From Kuenenia sp039794105 (lineage in GTDB: Bacteria; Planctomycetota; Brocadiia; Brocadiales; Brocadiaceae): a stretch of 64,000 nucleotides of DNA. The stretch spans positions 89,688 through 153,687 of the forward strand of contig NZ_JBDIWA010000004.1 of the NCBI RefSeq assembly GCF_039794105.1, written 5' to 3'. Below are positions 61,039-64,000 of the stretch, one piece after another. The notes below the pieces were generated by a model, which saw only the letters and a list, made by a program, of their open reading frames with translations, had not been told where the DNA came from and did no database searches. The first letter of the stretch is position 1; each line of letters begins with the position of its first letter. Both the position numbers and the translations under genes were made by a program.

Positions 61039-62529
61039 TTATCTCATCCAGCCGAGAAATTTTTCAATATCGCTCAAAAAAATCTTCGGATTGCGCATAT
61101 AGACCGAGCTTCTTGCCTTTGCCCTTTCAAATATGCGGGCGATATTTTTGTTGTAATCATGAAATGTTTCTTTTACTTCCCTTTCAAGGGCAGTGAATTC
61201 TTCCTCATCCATCGTATCGCTTCTTTTTTTCACATCCTTTAAATAATAGTCGCTGGGTATACGCAGAAAATATTCTTCATACGTCATATCCCTTTTCACC
61301 AGCCCCCTTTCAACGCCGATATCGAACAATTTTGTGCCGGGAAACGGTTCATATACACCCACCGACGCAAAGCTTGGTTTGATTTCATACAGCAGCTTTA
61401 CGGTCTCTTTTATATCTTCCTTTGTCTCCGTAGGCACACCCATCATGAAATATGCCGTCCAATGTATCCCCGCCTTCCGGAAAAGTTTTGCGGACGCCTT
61501 TACCTGCTCCAATGGCACGCCTTTGTCCATAATCTTCAGGATTCTTTCACTGCCGGACTCAACGCCCACCTTAATACTGTTGCATCCTGCTTTTTTCATC
61601 GTTTTAAGGAGGGGAAGGTCTACCAAATCAGCCCTCGTGTTGCAGTCCCATTTTACCTTCAGCCCCACTTTTAATAATGCATCACAAAACTCCGCAACCC
61701 TTTTTTTGCTAACCGTAAAAGAGTCGTCTTTGAAGGTAAACTGGTGTGTGCCATATCTTTCGTTAACGTATTTTATTTCTTCAATGATATTTGGTATTGA
61801 ACGATACCTTACCTTCCTTGTCCAGATTTGTGTGGCGCAATAAGAGCAGTTAAACGGACAGCCCCTGCTCCCCATTATCAGCCCCATGTCCTCAGATGTG
61901 TAAGTATCTGCCCCCAACAAAGATTCCCTGTCGGGGAAGGGAAGCGTGTCCAGATTATCAATAAATTTTCCCGAACCGTTGCTTGCTTTCCTGCCTTCCC
62001 TGTAATAGGAGAGACCTGCTATTTTCCCAAATCCCCCTTCTTTTTTTTCCAGCAAATGAGCCAGTTCCGAAAAAGCGCCTTCGCCTTCCCCGCTGATAAC
62101 AAAGTCAACATCTCCGGAAATCGTTAATACTTCCTCCGGTTTTAATGTTGCATGGGGGCCGCCAAAAACCACGTTGCATTTTTTATCGTATTTTTTCACC
62201 AATGACGCTACGGTAAAAGCAGACGCCGCTTTGGGGGTCATTACGGTAATTCCTACAAGGTCTGGATGGCAGGTTTTCAGTGTTTCCGATAGTTCTTTTA
62301 TGATGTGATTTTCTGGGTTTTTCAGCTCTTTTAAATAAGCGGCATACATCTCCGGCAATCTCGTATAGTCCATTCCTTTGGAGTCTTTATTGCAGTCGGC
62401 GTCATAAATCGTCACATTGTGCCCTGCTTTTTTCAGGGTGGACGCCAGATAGCTCAAACCCAGGGGGAAATACCGGTTGTAATATTGGAAGAACCGGTAA
62501 AACGGGGGGTCTATCAAAAGGATATTCAT
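61039..62529 (-). CDS. B12-binding radical SAM protein
   Basis: A 496-residue protein with an N-terminal cobalamin-binding fold (LGLSYLASTLKKAGHNVTIYD, VVFGGPHATLKPEEVL, VISGEGEGAFSEL) and a radical SAM domain with the cluster motif C-x3-C-x2-C in RGCPFNCSYCATQ. The second half has KVGVESGSERILKIMDKG and YFMMGVPTETKEDI. Substrate unknown; relatives methylate or rearrange lipids, hopanoids and tetrapyrroles. It overlaps the YifB gene by four bases and ends 12 bases before the sugar transferase. Confidence 0.88.
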   Translation of the reverse strand: MNILLIDPPFYRFFQYYNRYFPLGLSYLASTLKKAGHNVTIYDADCNKDSKGMDYTRLPEMYAAYLKELKNPENHIIKELSETLKTCHPDLVGITVMTPKAASAFTVASLVKKYDKKCNVVFGGPHATLKPEEVLTISGDVDFVISGEGEGAFSELAHLLEKKEGGFGKIAGLSYYREGRKASNGSGKFIDNLDTLPFPDRESLLGADTYTSEDMGLIMGSRGCPFNCSYCATQIWTRKVRYRSIPNIIEEIKYVNERYGTHQFTFKDDSFTVSKKRVAEFCDALLKVGLKVKWDCNTRADLVDLPLLKTMKKAGCNSIKVGVESGSERILKIMDKGVPLEQVKASAKLFRKAGIHWTAYFMMGVPTETKEDIKETVKLLYEIKPSFASVGVYEPFPGTKLFDIGVERGLVKRDMTYEEYFLRIPSDYYLKDVKKRSDTMDEEEFTALEREVKETFHDYNKNIARIFERAKARSSVYMRNPKIFLSDIEKFLGWMR

Positions 62530-64000
62530 TTCTGCAGCCCCCTGTCCAGGCTTCTGTACTGTGTCGCTTCAGAAATATGTTCCTCTTTTATTGCATCGCT
62601 CTCGTCCAGGTCAGCAATGGTGCGGGCAACTTTTAGTATTTTGCTGTGTCCGCGGGCGGAGATGCCCAGTGCTACCATTGCCTGATGCAGCAGCGATTCT
62701 GCCTGCTTGTTCAGCACACAATACTTCTTTAGCTGTTTTGAAGTCATATGTGCATTTACCTTTGTTTTTTGTCCATGAAAACGTTCTCTCTGTATCTCTC
62801 TTGCACGAACGGTCTTTTCTCTTAATGATTCGGAGGATTGCCCTTCTGCATCCGACAAAAGCTCCCTGTAACTTACCGCCGGTATCTCCAGATGGATATC
62901 AATCCTGTCCATCAGAGGCCCGGATACCTTGGAAGAGTATTTTTGTATCTGGTACGAAGTGCAGCGGCATTCCCTTTTCCTGTCGGTATAGTATCCGCAC
63001 GGGCAGGGGTTCATTGCGCACACCAGCATAAAACTGGCAGGATATGTTACCGAATTCATTGCCCGTGATATGGTAACATCGCCCGTCTCCAGCGGCTGAC
63101 GAAGCACTTCCAACGTTTTTCTGTCAAACTCGGGAAGTTCGTCCATGAATAAAACACCGTTATGTGAAAGACTGATTTCGCCCGCCCTTGGGGCAGACCC
63201 GCCGCCAATCAATCCTGCAGTGCTGATGGTATGGTGGGGCGCCCTGAACGGTCTTGTTGCAATTAAATATTTCTTTGCATCCAGAAGCCCCAGCACGCTG
63301 TATATTTTTGTGGTTTCCAACGCCTCCTCAAGGGTAAGCTGAGGCATGATCGTAGGGATACGTTGCACAAGCATTGTTTTCCCCGCCCCCGGCGGTCCAA
63401 CCAGCAGTACATTATGATTGCCCGCCACCGCGACGGTTAACGCCCGTTTTGCATGCTCCTGACCCTTTATCTCCGCAAAATCAACATCATATCCCGAATG
63501 ATTCCCGAACATCTTGTCCGGGTCGATCCGGAATTTTTCAGGGACGATTGCCTTTGAAAGGATTCCTGCCGTTTGCTCAAACGTTTCAACCGGCAGAATG
63601 TCGATCCCTTCCACTACCGCTGCCTCAGGCGCATTCCCGGAAGGGAGGATCAGTTTTCTTATTCCCAGTTCACGGCATTTCAATGCCATCGGCAGGCAGC
63701 CTTTTACCGGACGCACCTTTCCATCCAATGATAATTCACCCACAATGGCATATTCGTGCAGGTCAGATATTTCTAACTGGCCTGTAGCGGCAAGAATCCC
63801 CACCGCAATCGGCAGTTCAAAAACAGGCCCTTCCTTTTTTCTGTCCGCAGGCGCAAGGTTTATTACGACATTCCTGGGGAACCGGTAACCGCTGTTATTC
63901 AGCGCAGCCTTCACCCTGTCCCGGCTCTCCTTTACCGCAGTATCCGGCAGCCCCACAATAATCGTAGAAGGCATCTCTCCCTTTACGATACATATCTCTA
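62526..64000 (-). CDS. YifB-family Mg-chelatase-like ATPase (5' end cut by window edge)
   Basis: The visible 490 codons (ATG at 63974 and in-frame upstream codons reading EICIVKGE to the edge) match YifB/ComM-type AAA+ proteins. The LonC-like N-terminal part has TIIVGLPDTAVKESRDRVKA, the ATPase has Walker A VGPPGAGKTMLVQRIPTI and Walker B LFMDELPEF, then CAMNPCPCGYYTDRKRECRC with a cysteine cluster and the C-terminal LSARGHSKILKVARTIADL. Typical YifB is about 510 residues, so only a few dozen are missing. ComM-type helicases act in DNA uptake and branch migration. Confidence 0.9.
   Translation of the reverse strand, partial: EICIVKGEMPSTIIVGLPDTAVKESRDRVKAALNNSGYRFPRNVVINLAPADRKKEGPVFELPIAVGILAATGQLEISDLHEYAIVGELSLDGKVRPVKGCLPMALKCRELGIRKLILPSGNAPEAAVVEGIDILPVETFEQTAGILSKAIVPEKFRIDPDKMFGNHSGYDVDFAEIKGQEHAKRALTVAVAGNHNVLLVGPPGAGKTMLVQRIPTIMPQLTLEEALETTKIYSVLGLLDAKKYLIATRPFRAPHHTISTAGLIGGGSAPRAGEISLSHNGVLFMDELPEFDRKTLEVLRQPLETGDVTISRAMNSVTYPASFMLVCAMNPCPCGYYTDRKRECRCTSYQIQKYSSKVSGPLMDRIDIHLEIPAVSYRELLSDAEGQSSESLREKTVRAREIQRERFHGQKTKVNAHMTSKQLKKYCVLNKQAESLLHQAMVALGISARGHSKILKVARTIADLDESDAIKEEHISEATQYRSLDRGLQK

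Overview
The window looks like a chromosome fragment of an anammox planctomycete (Brocadiales, Kuenenia-like). The main reason is the first 12 kb. It holds a complete nitrite oxidoreductase (NXR) locus: a Tat-exported molybdopterin catalytic subunit (nxrA), a four-cluster Fe-S subunit (nxrB), an ethylbenzene-dehydrogenase-type haem b subunit (nxrC), a TorD-type chaperone, c-type cytochromes, a universal-stress/PCP_red fusion and a cupredoxin-like protein. From recall, the order mirrors the Kuenenia stuttgartiensis kustd1699-1705 region. A small haem c protein upstream of nxrC occupies the place of the tubule-inducing subunit NXR-T. The DNA is A+T-rich and its intergenic regions carry many dispersed mosaic repeats.

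Layout. 1-11.9 kb: NXR locus, closed by a strong terminator and a 19-bp inverted repeat. 11.9-15.5 kb (minus): prfB (with a programmed +1 frameshift), glyA, gpsA. 16.1-24.0 kb (plus): rsmD, ispE, spoVG, ilvB, rnfB, rsmE, then the threonine-to-glycine pair tdh-kbl. 24.1-26.7 kb: a haem c lipoprotein and a CheY/CheC/diguanylate-cyclase signalling cluster. 26.9-29.1 kb: an array that reads as integron gene cassettes without an integrase (a CALIN): an SDR oxidoreductase, a BrnT/BrnA toxin-antitoxin pair and a DUF4160/DUF2442 pair, separated by attC-like sites. 29.3-39.3 kb: a membrane amidohydrolase, rfbD, an MsbA-type ABC exporter, recJ, a YkgJ-type protein, gcvT-gcvH and an HPF/cold-shock fusion. 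39.65-40.0 kb: a multiply frameshifted integron-integrase-like remnant beside tRNA-Asn. 40.1-44.2 kb (minus): gap, pgk, rpe, accD. 44.4-49.3 kb: two small uncharacterised genes and a two-component system. 49.8-64 kb: envelope and polysaccharide genes (waaF-like, rfbA/rfbC, gmd, sugar transferase), a Ca2+/cation antiporter, an HNH nuclease, a U32 peptidase, a B12-binding radical SAM protein and a YifB-type ATPase cut by the right edge.

How the genes work together. The NXR genes would oxidise nitrite to nitrate and pass electrons through Mo, Fe-S, haem b and haem c to soluble carriers. glyA, gcvT/gcvH and tdh/kbl converge on glycine and one-carbon metabolism. gap, pgk and rpe serve central carbon flow. 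rfbA/C/D, gmd, waaF and the sugar transferase build surface polysaccharide. The most notable unexpected structure is the cassette array plus a decayed intI-like gene about 10.5 kb away. Next come the mosaic repeats, some of which sit in frame inside the U32 peptidase gene. No database search was possible. Names rest on motifs, gene order and recall.
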